Position numbers and translations under genes: made by a program. A DNA stretch of 64,000 bases from NCBI GenBank assembly GCA_905614365.1, contig CAJQSO010000017.1, forward strand, positions 54,555 through 118,554. The letters are read 5' to 3'. Under the pieces are notes generated by a model that was not told where the DNA came from, searched no databases, and saw only the letters and a program-made list of their open reading frames with translations. This DNA is from an uncultured Candidatus Thioglobus sp. (GTDB taxonomy: Bacteria > Pseudomonadota > Gammaproteobacteria > PS1 > Pseudothioglobaceae). Shown in pieces: positions 1 to 8,614 of the stretch. Positions within the stretch are counted from its first letter, which is position 1, and each line of letters starts with the position of its first letter.

Positions 1-2
1 TG

Positions 3-1160
3 TTAAGTTTTAGTTTTAAGTGGTGAAAAAAGAACCATAAACCACCAGATAATTGCTACAAATATGGTGAATAAGAATACACTATTTAAATCGTAAATGT
101 CATAAATCAAACCGCCAATTGCGCCGCCAATAAACGTACCTAAAAATTGTGATGTTGAAAAAATACCCATTGCAAGGCCTCTCTTAGAGGTGCTAGCAGT
201 TCTAGATAACAAAGAAGGTAATATTGCTTCAACAGTATTAAATGCAACAAAGAAAATTGTCAGAGTAATTAGAAAAACTGAGAAATTTAAGTTTGATGTA
301 AAAAAAATAATTTGACTGACAATTAATAGAAGGATACTGAGCAATAATATGTATTTTGTTTTTTTAAACTTCTCTGAAATAATAATAAGGGGAATCATCC
401 CTATAAATGAAAGTAATACTGCTGGAAGATAAAGCTGCCAGTTATCGATCATACTGACTATTTGATTGTCCATAATAAGTAATGGCATAACTATAAAACC
501 ACTTGCAAGAATCAAATGTAGTGAGAAAACGCTAAAATCTAAAGCAACTAGCTCTCTTGTAAAGGTTTCTTTGAAGGCTCCAAGAGAAAGTCGATAATAA
601 TTAACTGGCTTCGAATGCTGAAGAGACAATACAATTAGCATGGCAATAATTGAGAGAAGTCCAATAACCCAAAATAATCCAGAAAGTCCAATTCTTGAGG
701 TTATTATTGGCCCAATAATTAATGAAAGCATAAAAGCTACGCCAATTTGAAAGCCGACAAAGGCATTTGCCTTTGCTCGATTATCTTCAGATATGGAGTC
801 CGCTAAAAATGCCATTAAAACTGCTGATATAGCGCCACCACCTTGCAAAGCCCTTCCAATAACTACAAATATAATATTTGAAGCATTTGCCGCAACAATA
901 CTTCCTAACAAAAAGATTAAAAGCCCAATTATTAGAATAGGTTTTCTTCCAAATCGATCTGAAAGGTAGCCAAAAGGTATTTGCAGTAAAGCCTGAGTCA
1001 AACCATAAATACCTATTGCCATTCCAATTAAGAAGGGAGTTGAGCCATCATAATCAGCAGCATAAACGCTCATAACAGGAAAAAGCATAAATAAGCCAAG
1101 CATTCGAACAGACATAATTAGCGAAACTTTTAAAGCAAATAGTCTTTCAGTTGAATTCAT
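3..1160 (-). CDS. MFS drug/multidrug-type transporter (YajR-like core)
   Basis: Predicted inner-membrane proton-coupled exporter of the major facilitator superfamily. The 385-residue product is almost entirely hydrophobic with about 12 membrane segments. It carries the motif-A loop GYLSDRFGRKP after the second helix and a proline/glycine-rich exporter-like stretch near residues 145-150 (IIGPIITSRIG). The fold resembles YajR, but the C-terminal cytoplasmic domain of E. coli YajR is absent, since the protein ends right after the last helix. It lies 24 nt downstream of bamD on the same strand and is probably cotranscribed. The substrate cannot be told from sequence. The family call is firm; the YajR comparison is from memory. 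Confidence 0.85.
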   Translation of the reverse strand: MNSTERLFALKVSLIMSVRMLGLFMLFPVMSVYAADYDGSTPFLIGMAIGIYGLTQALLQIPFGYLSDRFGRKPILIIGLLIFLLGSIVAANASNIIFVVIGRALQGGGAISAVLMAFLADSISEDNRAKANAFVGFQIGVAFMLSLIIGPIITSRIGLSGLFWVIGLLSIIAMLIVLSLQHSKPVNYYRLSLGAFKETFTRELVALDFSVFSLHLILASGFIVMPLLIMDNQIVSMIDNWQLYLPAVLLSFIGMIPLIIISEKFKKTKYILLLSILLLIVSQIIFFTSNLNFSVFLITLTIFFVAFNTVEAILPSLLSRTASTSKRGLAMGIFSTSQFLGTFIGGAIGGLIYDIYDLNSVFLFTIFVAIIWWFMVLFSPLKTKT

Positions 1161-1184
1161 AACTAAAGATATTAGATTTTGACT

Positions 1185-1955
1185 CTAATCAATTGAGTAG
1201 TTTTTAGAATAACTAGGATAACTAGAAGATAAAACTATTCTTGTATCACTTGCAAGCTTTGTAGCATTTATTTCATCATAGTTATACGCCATTAGATCAA
1301 GACCATCTGGAATAGAAGAGCTATTTGGATAATTTTCAATAATAAATTTTGAGCGATTTATTGCAGCAATATGTGATCCAATTTTTGTATAGTATATGGC
1401 AACATATAACTCATGTCTAGCAAGAGTATTCATAAGTTTAGTTAGCTTTGTACTTGCTTCGTTTGCATATTTAGAATTAGGAAAAGCATTGATTAAATCA
1501 ACAAAGTAAGAATATGCTTCGCGAACACTATCAACATCTCTCTGCGCGCTATCTGTAACTAAATTATCTAAAATTGAACTAGATTTATCTTCTGCAACTA
1601 CGCCCTTTAGATAGTAAGCATAGGGAGTAGAGGGTAGATCAGGGTATTTTTCAATAAATTTATCTAACTCAACTATAGCTCTTGAATATTTTTTACGTTT
1701 GTATAAATTGTATGCCATATCAAGTCTTGATTGAATTGCATATTTAGAGCCTGGATAAGAGGAAAGAATAAGTTGATATTGATCAATAGCCTGATCTAAA
1801 GATCCTGCATCAACCATATCTTCTGCTTGCCCATATAAAGTCTTAGGTGTGAGACCTTTTGCAACTAATTTTCTAGTCTCTTTATCTCCACCAAAAGGAG
1901 AACATCCAGTCAGAAAAACTAAAGCTATAGGTAAAAGAATGAAAGATTTAATCAT
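1185..1955 (-). CDS. bamD: BamD (ComL/YfiO), outer-membrane assembly lipoprotein
   Basis: Essential lipoprotein of the BAM complex, which with BamA folds beta-barrel proteins into the outer membrane. The N-terminus is a lipoprotein signal with lipobox LTGC, placing the acylated cysteine at residue 18. Tetratricopeptide-like repeats follow, for example LYGQAEDMVDAGSLDQAIDQ and the YPGSKYA and YPDLPSTPYAYYLKG stretches typical of BamD. Length (256 residues) matches the family. It is divergent from spoT across a 137-bp gap that should hold both promoters. Its partner bamA lies at 30.7 kb in this window. Confidence 0.93.
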   Translation of the reverse strand: MIKSFILLPIALVFLTGCSPFGGDKETRKLVAKGLTPKTLYGQAEDMVDAGSLDQAIDQYQLILSSYPGSKYAIQSRLDMAYNLYKRKKYSRAIVELDKFIEKYPDLPSTPYAYYLKGVVAEDKSSSILDNLVTDSAQRDVDSVREAYSYFVDLINAFPNSKYANEASTKLTKLMNTLARHELYVAIYYTKIGSHIAAINRSKFIIENYPNSSSIPDGLDLMAYNYDEINATKLASDTRIVLSSSYPSYSKNYSID

Positions 1956-2092
1956 AGTCTAAATTTGATATTTACTTTTAAACGTTAAATTATACTTATG
2001 TGCATTTTTATGTGGAAACCTTTACATAAAGAACTTCTAGTGAATAACAACCTGCTTATAATTATACTAAACTTATTTGATTAACAATATTG

Positions 2093-4198
2093 ATGGCAAC
2101 GACTTTTTTTCAGAAGCACACTAAAATTGATGACTTATGCTTAGTTTTAAATAGCTACTTATCTCATAAGGAGGTTGAGCTAGTAAAACTTGCTTACAGG
2201 ACAGCTAACAAAGCACATTCTGGTCAATTTAGAAAGTCAGGTGAACCTTATATTCATCACCCACTTTCTGTTGCTTTAATACTTGCTGACCTAAAGCTTG
2301 ATTATTTTTGTATTGTTGCTGCAATTCTTCATGACTGTATCGAAGACACTTCGGTAACTAAAGAAGATGTTCAGGCTCAATTTGGGGAGCAAGTAGCACA
2401 TATTGTTGAGGGGGTATCAAAGCTGACTAGCTTAGAGTTCACTTCAAGCTCACAAAAACAAGCTGAAAACTTTCAAAAATTAATATTGGCAATGTCTAAA
2501 GATATGAGAGTTATGGTTATTAAATTAGCTGATAGGCTTCATAATATGCGCACTTTGGAGTCAATGAGTGATGAAAAAAAAATACAAAAAGCAAAAGAAA
2601 CTTTTGAGCTTCATGCTCCAATTGCAAGACGTCTTGGGCTTCATAGCATAAGAGTAGAGTTAGATGACTTATGTTTTAAAACACTCCACCCAAGAAAGCA
2701 CTTAATAATCAAGAAAAAAATTAGCAAGCAATATGGAAACCAAAAGAAAACAATAAATCTAATTAAAACAGAAATTGAAAATAGATTAAAGTTTGAAGGC
2801 ATTGAAGCAACTATTGAAGGTCGTCAGAAACAGCCTTCGAGTGTTTACAATAAAATGAAATTCAAATCAAGAAAATTTTCAGAAGTTCTTGATATGCATG
2901 CCTTTAGAATTGTAGTCGAAAATACAAATACTTGTTATCAGGCGTTAGGCCATATTCATAGTCTTTATAAGCCTATTCCACTTAAATTTAAAGACTATAT
3001 TTCAGCTCCAAAACCAAATGGTTATCAATCTATTCACACTGTTGTGCTTGGCCCTAGAAAAATGTTTATTGAAGTTCAGATAAGGTCTCAAGAGATGGAA
3101 TTTATTTCTGAGTACGGAATTGCCGCGCATTGGCACTACAAAAATACTGATAAGCCAACAGATAAATTAGCTCAAAATTGGATAGGATCTTTACTAGATA
3201 TTCAGCAAAATACTGATACCTCAGCTGACTTCCTAGAGAATACTAAAGCTGACTTATTTTTTGATGAAGTATTTGTATTTACTCCAGCTGGAAAGATAAT
3301 TCAGCTTCCACTTAGATCGACAGTACTTGATTTTGCATATGCTGTTCACACTAATGTTGGAAAAAGATCTCAAAAAGCTACAATTAATGGAGTTGAAGCA
3401 GAGCTTTCAGATGAACTCAAATCAGGTCAAACAGTAGAAATAATTACAAGTCTGTTTGTGAAGCCAAAACCAAGTTGGCTAGACTTTGTTGTGACCTCAA
3501 AGGCTAAAACTGCAATAAAGGCAAATCTTAAAGACAATTCAAAGGTTGAATTGGCAAAACTAGGTAAGCTTTTGATTTCAGATGCACTTAATTATCAAAA
3601 AATTAAAATTAATGATGTTCCTCAAGATAAATGGGAACAATGCTTTAAAGAGCTGAATTGTTTTGATTTTCAAGACCTATATATAAAAGTAGGGTTGTCT
3701 GAAATATTTGTTGCTGTGGTTATTAATAAACTTCTCCAGGATATTAATAATGAAACAATTAATACCATTTCTATAAATAAAACAAAAGGAATGGCAATAA
3801 ACTTTGCTCATTGCTGCTACCCCATTCCTGGAGATGAGGTTACAGGTGTTTTAACGACACAAAAAGGACTAGTTATGCACCGCTCAATCTGCTCAAACCT
3901 AGAGCATATTAAAGAAAAAAATGCACAATGGATGGAAATTGAATGGAACTCAGATGAAGAAGAGGTCTTTGAGGTTGCAATAAGTGCACTAGTTGAAAAT
4001 AGAAGCGGGCGTTTAGCTGCTATTGCTAACACTATAGCTAATCTAGGTGTTAATATTGAAAATATTGAACAACAAGAAAGTCAGCATTCAACAAGGTTAT
4101 TCCATATTGTTGTTGTCATTAAAAATATAATTCAGCTCAATGATGTACTGGAGCAGCTAAACAAGCTCCCACACCTTGTTTCAGCAGAAAGAGTTTAA
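2093..4198 (+). CDS. spoT: Bifunctional (p)ppGpp synthetase/hydrolase SpoT
   Basis: Makes and degrades the stringent-response alarmones pppGpp/ppGpp. Domain order: HD hydrolase with ILHDCIEDT near residue 80 and KLADRLHNMRT near 145; synthetase domain with RQKQPSSVYNKM and NGYQSIHT near 240-320; TGS domain from about 390 (DEVFVFTPAGKI); C-terminal ACT domain from about 625 (EVAISALVENRSGRLAAIAN). The intact HDxxED motif argues for SpoT rather than a hydrolase-dead RelA. The synthetase motif before DYISAPK reads KFKD, close to the RxKD form of bifunctional enzymes. A TTG sits immediately before the ATG used here and could also initiate. A TATAAT at 2057-2062 may be the -10. Unlike E. coli, gmk and rpoZ are not next door; gmk is at 37.6 kb. 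Confidence 0.95.
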   Translation: MATTFFQKHTKIDDLCLVLNSYLSHKEVELVKLAYRTANKAHSGQFRKSGEPYIHHPLSVALILADLKLDYFCIVAAILHDCIEDTSVTKEDVQAQFGEQVAHIVEGVSKLTSLEFTSSSQKQAENFQKLILAMSKDMRVMVIKLADRLHNMRTLESMSDEKKIQKAKETFELHAPIARRLGLHSIRVELDDLCFKTLHPRKHLIIKKKISKQYGNQKKTINLIKTEIENRLKFEGIEATIEGRQKQPSSVYNKMKFKSRKFSEVLDMHAFRIVVENTNTCYQALGHIHSLYKPIPLKFKDYISAPKPNGYQSIHTVVLGPRKMFIEVQIRSQEMEFISEYGIAAHWHYKNTDKPTDKLAQNWIGSLLDIQQNTDTSADFLENTKADLFFDEVFVFTPAGKIIQLPLRSTVLDFAYAVHTNVGKRSQKATINGVEAELSDELKSGQTVEIITSLFVKPKPSWLDFVVTSKAKTAIKANLKDNSKVELAKLGKLLISDALNYQKIKINDVPQDKWEQCFKELNCFDFQDLYIKVGLSEIFVAVVINKLLQDINNETINTISINKTKGMAINFAHCCYPIPGDEVTGVLTTQKGLVMHRSICSNLEHIKEKNAQWMEIEWNSDEEEVFEVAISALVENRSGRLAAIANTIANLGVNIENIEQQESQHSTRLFHIVVVIKNIIQLNDVLEQLNKLPHLVSAERV

Positions 4199-4275
4199 TA
4201 TTTATTAAAATGTATAAAGCTAGCAATCGAATTGATTAAAATTACTCTTTTATTAATTATTACTTCTATTACGTA

Positions 4276-4473
4276 ATGCTTTGCTGGACCGACTCACTTG
4301 AAATAGCCATCTCACTGGAAGAAACCTCTCCTGATACAGACCCTAAAACTATTAACTTTGTTGATTTACGTCAACTTGTTATAGATCTGGAAGATTTTGA
4401 AGAAGGACAAAGTAAGTGCGGTGAAAGAGTACTTGAAGCTATCCAAATGAACTGGATTGAGGAAAGAGAGTGA
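4276..4473 (+). CDS. iscX: IscX (YfhJ), Fe-S assembly modulator
   Basis: Small acidic protein that binds IscS and iron and tunes Fe-S cluster assembly. The 65 residues show the family signature almost end to end: WTDSLEIAISLEE, DTDPKTINFVDLRQ, DLEDFEEGQ and VLEAIQMNWIEE. Length equals E. coli IscX. It normally closes the isc operon (iscRSUA-hscBA-fdx-iscX). Here it stands alone between spoT and tolB. Its stop codon overlaps the GTG start of tolB (GTGA, 4470-4473), suggesting translational coupling to tolB. Confidence 0.9.
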   Translation: MLCWTDSLEIAISLEETSPDTDPKTINFVDLRQLVIDLEDFEEGQSKCGERVLEAIQMNWIEERE

Positions 4474-5750
4474 AATATTTTAAATTTATTTTATTGTTTA
4501 ATATATTATTTTCATTTCCAGCAAATGCACTTTTAGAAGTAAATATTTTAAAATCTAAAGAGGCTGCATTTCCTATTGTTATTGCTCCTTTTGAGGTTAT
4601 TAGTGACTCAAAAGAAAACATAGATATTGCCAAAATTATTAGAGACAATTTGAATAGGTCAGGTCAATTTAGTGCTTTAAGTACTGACGCACTAGTTACA
4701 AATCAAATTGATTTTAATTTTTGGAAAAAACATAAAAAAGACGCAGTTGTTTTTGGAAAGGTTGAGCAAGTAAGTCCAAAGGTTTACAACATTTATATTT
4801 ATATTTACGATGTCTTTTCTGAAAAAAGCTTATATCAAAAAAAAATTACTGTTAGTAACACTGGATTTAGAAGAATGGCTCACTTCTTAAGTGACAAGAT
4901 TTATTATGTACTTCTTGGGCAAAAAGGCTCATTTAATACAAGACTCTCATATGTAACAGTTACTGAAAATAATAGTGGTGGCAGAACTTATAGACTTCAA
5001 ATTTCAGATTCTGATGGAGAAAACCCACAAACAATTGTCAGGCAATCAAACCCAATTTTGTCTCCAGCATGGTCAAAAGACCAGAAGAAACTTGCTTATG
5101 TTTCTTTTAAAAATAATAGATCAGAAGTTTTTGTTATGACCCCATTTTTAAAAACAATTCCTATTAAGCTGCCAAAATTTGATGGTATTGCTTCTTCGCC
5201 AACTTTTCATCCAAGCGGCGAAAGTATTGCTTTAACAATTTCAAAACAAGGAAATAAAGACATATATCTATATAACTTTAAATCTAAAAGCCTTAAAAGA
5301 CTAACTAAAAATATATCAATCGATACTGAAGCTAGCTTTTCACCTGATGGAAATAGTATTGCATTTACATCGAATAGAACAGGCCAAGTTCAAGTTTATA
5401 TAAAAGACCTTAAGTCTGGAAAAATAACTCGAGCTACTTTTGAAGGTCGGTACAATGCAAAACCAGTTTTTTCTCCTGATGGAAAAGATTTAGCCCTTAT
5501 TCATAGAGTTGGCAAAGATTACAGAGTTGCTTTATTAGATATCAAATCTAGAGACTTAACCGTAATGACTCGAAATAAATCAGATGAATCTCCTTACTTT
5601 TCACCAAATGGAGGTATGATTATTTTTTCAACTAATAGAGACAACAAAGGAATTTTGTCTATAATTTCACTCTACAATAACCAAATTGTTGAATTAATGC
5701 AAAAAACCGGCGAAGTTAGAGAACCAACTTGGTCAAATTATTCAAATTAA
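4470..5750 (+). CDS. tolB: TolB, periplasmic beta-propeller of the Tol-Pal system
   Basis: Periplasmic partner of Pal in the Tol-Pal envelope-constriction machine. Residues 1-20 form a signal peptide ending at ANALLEV. An N-terminal alpha/beta domain follows, then a propeller of repeated SPxWSxD/FSPDG blades (LSPAWSKDQKKLAYVS, SFSPDGNSIAFTSNR, VFSPDGKDLALIHR, YFSPNGGMIIFSTNR). The 426-residue length fits. The start is GTG at 4470, chosen because it opens the signal peptide and overlaps the iscX stop. pal follows after 10 nt. tolQ, tolR and tolA, usually just upstream, are absent from this window. Confidence 0.95.
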   Translation: MKYFKFILLFNILFSFPANALLEVNILKSKEAAFPIVIAPFEVISDSKENIDIAKIIRDNLNRSGQFSALSTDALVTNQIDFNFWKKHKKDAVVFGKVEQVSPKVYNIYIYIYDVFSEKSLYQKKITVSNTGFRRMAHFLSDKIYYVLLGQKGSFNTRLSYVTVTENNSGGRTYRLQISDSDGENPQTIVRQSNPILSPAWSKDQKKLAYVSFKNNRSEVFVMTPFLKTIPIKLPKFDGIASSPTFHPSGESIALTISKQGNKDIYLYNFKSKSLKRLTKNISIDTEASFSPDGNSIAFTSNRTGQVQVYIKDLKSGKITRATFEGRYNAKPVFSPDGKDLALIHRVGKDYRVALLDIKSRDLTVMTRNKSDESPYFSPNGGMIIFSTNRDNKGILSIISLYNNQIVELMQKTGEVREPTWSNYSN

Positions 5751-5760
5751 GGAAAAAAAA

Positions 5761-6609
5761 ATGTCAAAAAAAATTCTACTATTGTCAAGTGTTATCTTTT
5801 TAAGCTCATGCGGTGCTAATAATATTTCTGAACTGGGTGACAAATTTCTTGATTTAATTAATCCAAGTGATGCTGCTACTGAACAAGCAGACCTTGGTGG
5901 TGATGCCACTCTAGTTGCAATGGATGAAGATGGTGGATTTACTATTGATGAGCTTGAGCAGTTATCTAATGATGAGTTGATAGCTATCGCGAAAGAGAAA
6001 GGCTTAGGAGATCTAATAGTCCTTGATGCAGATGGTAACCTTCAAAATAGAGATCAAATTATCAATGCTATTGTTGAAAGTGGTGATTTAATGGATGGTA
6101 AGACAGCAGAACTAGAATCATTATCAGATGATGCGCTTATAGAGATGATCAATGCCAAGGGAATGGGCGACTTAGTTGTTCTTGATGCAGATGGAAATTT
6201 AGCAAATAAAGAAGAGCTTATTCAAGCATTAATGGATGATGCAGCAGCAATGTTAGCAATTATTGAAAACTTCAAAAACTCTAGTGATTCTTTTATTCTT
6301 TATTTCTCTTATGATGACACTGAAATTGATGAAGTATCTACCAGAGCTATTATTGAGCACGCTAACTTTATGCAAGATAATCCTTCACTAAGCTTGAGAT
6401 TAGAAGGGCACGCAGATGAACGTGGAACACGTGAATATAACCTGGCTCTTGGTGAAAATCGAGCTTTAAGTGTGAAAGAGGTTTTAAGCCTTTATAACCT
6501 TGATGATAGAATTCTGGTCGTAAGCTATGGTGAAGAGTCTCCAGTAATGGTTGGAAGCAATGAATTGGCTTGGGAAGAGAATCGAAGAGTAGAATTCTTC
6601 TACTACTAG
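5761..6609 (+). CDS. pal: Pal, peptidoglycan-associated lipoprotein with enlarged acidic linker
   Basis: Outer-membrane lipoprotein that anchors to peptidoglycan and binds TolB. Lipobox LSSC places the acylated Cys at residue 17. The C-terminal OmpA-like domain (about 178-282) holds the hallmark GHADERGTREYNLALGENRA and ENRRVEFFYY. At 282 residues it is about 100 longer than E. coli Pal (roughly 173). The extra part (about 40-165) is strongly acidic and contains a duplicated module of about 42 residues, each with an LS[ND][DE][AE]LI helix and a VLDADGNL turn. No intramembrane segment is present apart from the signal. cpoB follows 50 nt later. The core call is certain; the function of the insert is unknown. 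Confidence 0.95.
   Translation: MSKKILLLSSVIFLSSCGANNISELGDKFLDLINPSDAATEQADLGGDATLVAMDEDGGFTIDELEQLSNDELIAIAKEKGLGDLIVLDADGNLQNRDQIINAIVESGDLMDGKTAELESLSDDALIEMINAKGMGDLVVLDADGNLANKEELIQALMDDAAAMLAIIENFKNSSDSFILYFSYDDTEIDEVSTRAIIEHANFMQDNPSLSLRLEGHADERGTREYNLALGENRALSVKEVLSLYNLDDRILVVSYGEESPVMVGSNELAWEENRRVEFFYY
5950..6237 (+). repeat. Tandem duplicated module inside pal
   Basis: Two copies of about 42 codons encode Pal residues about 64-106 and 118-159. Shared elements in order are an LS-N/D-D-E/A-L-I helix, a short G-x-GDL strand, the identical six-residue turn LDADGN, and a K/R-D/E-[EQ]-L/I-I helix. The DNA copies have diverged, so this is an old protein-level duplication rather than a recent slippage product. 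The helix-turn-helix layout recalls SAP/Rho-N-type mini-domains, but that is only a resemblance. Confidence 0.7.
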
Positions 6610-6659
6610 AGGCAGTATTTTCTCAACTCTTTTTTAATTAATCTACTTTCTGTCGCTTA

Positions 6660-7313
6660 ATGAAAAAGAACCTACTAATATATTTTATCTTTATAGTCCC
6701 TATGTTAATTACTCATGGGGCCTATGCAAGTGAAGGTTTAAATACTGATCTTGCAATCTTAAAAATCAATAAAAAAGTCAAATCCCTCAATAATGAAATT
6801 CTATCATTGAAAGATGAAATTGAACTAATTAAAGAAAACCAAAGATTAAACTCTGCAAAAATTTTAGAACTATTTCAATTAATTGAATTAAACCTTTCTA
6901 ATAATAAGCAAGTTGAAAAAACAACTCAAAAAATTCAAACTAATAGCTCTGATAAGCTATATTTAGATGGAAAAAATGAATTTCTTCTTGGAAATTATGA
7001 CAAGGCAATTACTTTATTCATAAACTTTGCAAAAGGGTCTTCCAATTCATCCAATATAAAAGACTCAAATCTATGGCTTGCAAGGGCTTATTTTGAAAAT
7101 AATGAATATCTAAAATCTAAAGATACATTTTTAGACTTTCAATTTAACAATAAGGAGAATTCAAAATATGCGAATTCTATGTTTGAATTAACAAGGGTCT
7201 TGATTAAGCTGAATGAAGTTAATGAAGCTAAGTTATTGTTATTAGATATGATTAAACAATATCCTAGCCACTCTTTGATTAATAAAGCAAACCAATTACT
7301 TTTAGACCTTTAA
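6660..7313 (+). CDS. cpoB: CpoB (YbgF), Tol-Pal associated periplasmic coiled-coil/TPR protein
   Basis: Periplasmic factor that links Tol-Pal constriction to septal peptidoglycan synthesis. Residues 1-23 are a signal peptide (ends HGAYA). A lysine/glutamate-rich coiled coil runs from about 30 to 85 (KVKSLNNEILSLKDEIELI). TPR units follow from about 100 (KLYLDGKNEFLLGNYDKAI, LWLARAYFENNEYLKSKD). Length (217) is slightly shorter than E. coli CpoB. Position directly after pal matches the conserved tolB-pal-cpoB order. Confidence 0.88.
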   Translation: MKKNLLIYFIFIVPMLITHGAYASEGLNTDLAILKINKKVKSLNNEILSLKDEIELIKENQRLNSAKILELFQLIELNLSNNKQVEKTTQKIQTNSSDKLYLDGKNEFLLGNYDKAITLFINFAKGSSNSSNIKDSNLWLARAYFENNEYLKSKDTFLDFQFNNKENSKYANSMFELTRVLIKLNEVNEAKLLLLDMIKQYPSHSLINKANQLLLDL

Positions 7314-7317
7314 ATTA

Positions 7318-8610
7318 GTGGAAATGTTAGAAATCCAAAAAGTTGATTTAACTTCTTTTTGTTATCATAACAAGGATCGCTACCCCTTCCTACTTGAAAG
7401 TGTAAGCCATAATGAAAATAATAGATACTCAATATTGTTTGCGTTTCCTGGTGAAAATATTATTCTTAAAGACTTTTCTGACTTTGATTTTTTAAAAAAA
7501 CTTCAAGATAATAGTGAATCAACTACTTTAGATTCTAACCTCCCTTTTATTGGAGGATGGTTTGTTTACCTTTCTTATGAGTTGATAGGCCAGATTGAGC
7601 CAACTTTAGTATCTAAACTTCACAAATCAAAACTACCAATTGCTTACGCAGTTCAAATACCATCGGCAATAATCATAGATCATAAGCTAGATAAAACTTT
7701 CATTATTGATCAAGACAACAATCAATCTCGTATTAATTTGATATTATCTGATATTAAGCTTCTCAGTAAAATGCCAACGCAAAAAATTAAAGTCAGCCAA
7801 TCTGAAGAAGTTGAAAATAAGTTTATTAATGGCGTTGAAAAAAGCTTAGATTATATTATTGCAGGTGATGTTTTTCAGGTCAATCTATCAAGACAGTGGC
7901 AATATGAGCTAACTGAAAAAACTGATTCAGCATTAATTTATAACGCTCTGAAAAAGACCAATCCTGCTCCCTTTTCTGCTCTTATTCAATATGAAAATTT
8001 CAGCATAATATCCTCTTCTCCAGAAAGGCTTTTTAGTGTGAATGACAGGGCCCTAGAGACAAGGCCTATTGCAGGCACTCACCCTAGAGGAAGTGGTGAT
8101 TCAGATAAGACTCAAAAAGATAATTTAATAAATCACCCTAAAGAAATTGCCGAACATGTAATGCTTCTTGATTTAGAGAGAAATGATATGGGAAGAGTGT
8201 GTGAATATGGCAGCGTTTTTGTTAATGAAATAATGACATTAGAGACTTATCCGTTTGTTCATCATATTGTCTCTAATATAAAAGGAAAGCTACTTGATAG
8301 TGTTGGTATTAAAGATATAGTTAGGGCTCTATTTCCAGGAGGAACAATCACAGGCTGTCCAAAGGTTCGCTGTATGGAAATCATTAGTGAACTTGAACAG
8401 ATGCCTAGAGAGGCCTATACTGGCTCAGCAGGGTATATAAGCCAGAATGGCAAGATGGATTTCAATATCCTTATACGAAGCTTCATTCATGAAGGAAATA
8501 CTTTAACCTTTAGGGCAGGTGCTGGCATAGTATATGACTCAATACCTGAAAAGGAATTAGCTGAAACAAGACATAAGGCTGCAGGACTATTAAAGGTTTT
8601 TGAAAGTTAG
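7318..8610 (+). CDS. pabB: Chorismate-utilising enzyme, probably aminodeoxychorismate synthase component I (PabB)
   Basis: Converts chorismate, with an amidotransferase partner, toward p-aminobenzoate for folate. The chorismate-binding domain is clear: GDVFQVNLSRQW, SSSPERLFS, ETRPIAGTHPRG, VMLLDLERNDMGRVC, PGGTITGCPKVRCMEII and YTGSAGYIS. The GGTITGCPK form and the short N-terminal region favour PabB over TrpE. However, the PIxGT motif reads PIAGT, as in anthranilate synthase, where E. coli PabB has a catalytic lysine (PIKGT). No pabA/trpG or pabC lies adjacent. The start is GTG at 7318, four nt after cpoB; an ATG at 7324 is an alternative. Confidence 0.78.
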   Translation: MEMLEIQKVDLTSFCYHNKDRYPFLLESVSHNENNRYSILFAFPGENIILKDFSDFDFLKKLQDNSESTTLDSNLPFIGGWFVYLSYELIGQIEPTLVSKLHKSKLPIAYAVQIPSAIIIDHKLDKTFIIDQDNNQSRINLILSDIKLLSKMPTQKIKVSQSEEVENKFINGVEKSLDYIIAGDVFQVNLSRQWQYELTEKTDSALIYNALKKTNPAPFSALIQYENFSIISSSPERLFSVNDRALETRPIAGTHPRGSGDSDKTQKDNLINHPKEIAEHVMLLDLERNDMGRVCEYGSVFVNEIMTLETYPFVHHIVSNIKGKLLDSVGIKDIVRALFPGGTITGCPKVRCMEIISELEQMPREAYTGSAGYISQNGKMDFNILIRSFIHEGNTLTFRAGAGIVYDSIPEKELAETRHKAAGLLKVFES

Positions 8611-8614
8611 AAAA

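Noticed and set aside
5920..5960. EF-hand calcium loop in Pal (MDEDGGFTIDEL)
   Set aside because: The glycine is displaced from loop position 6 and no paired hand exists, so it is only mentioned as a possible cation-binding turn.
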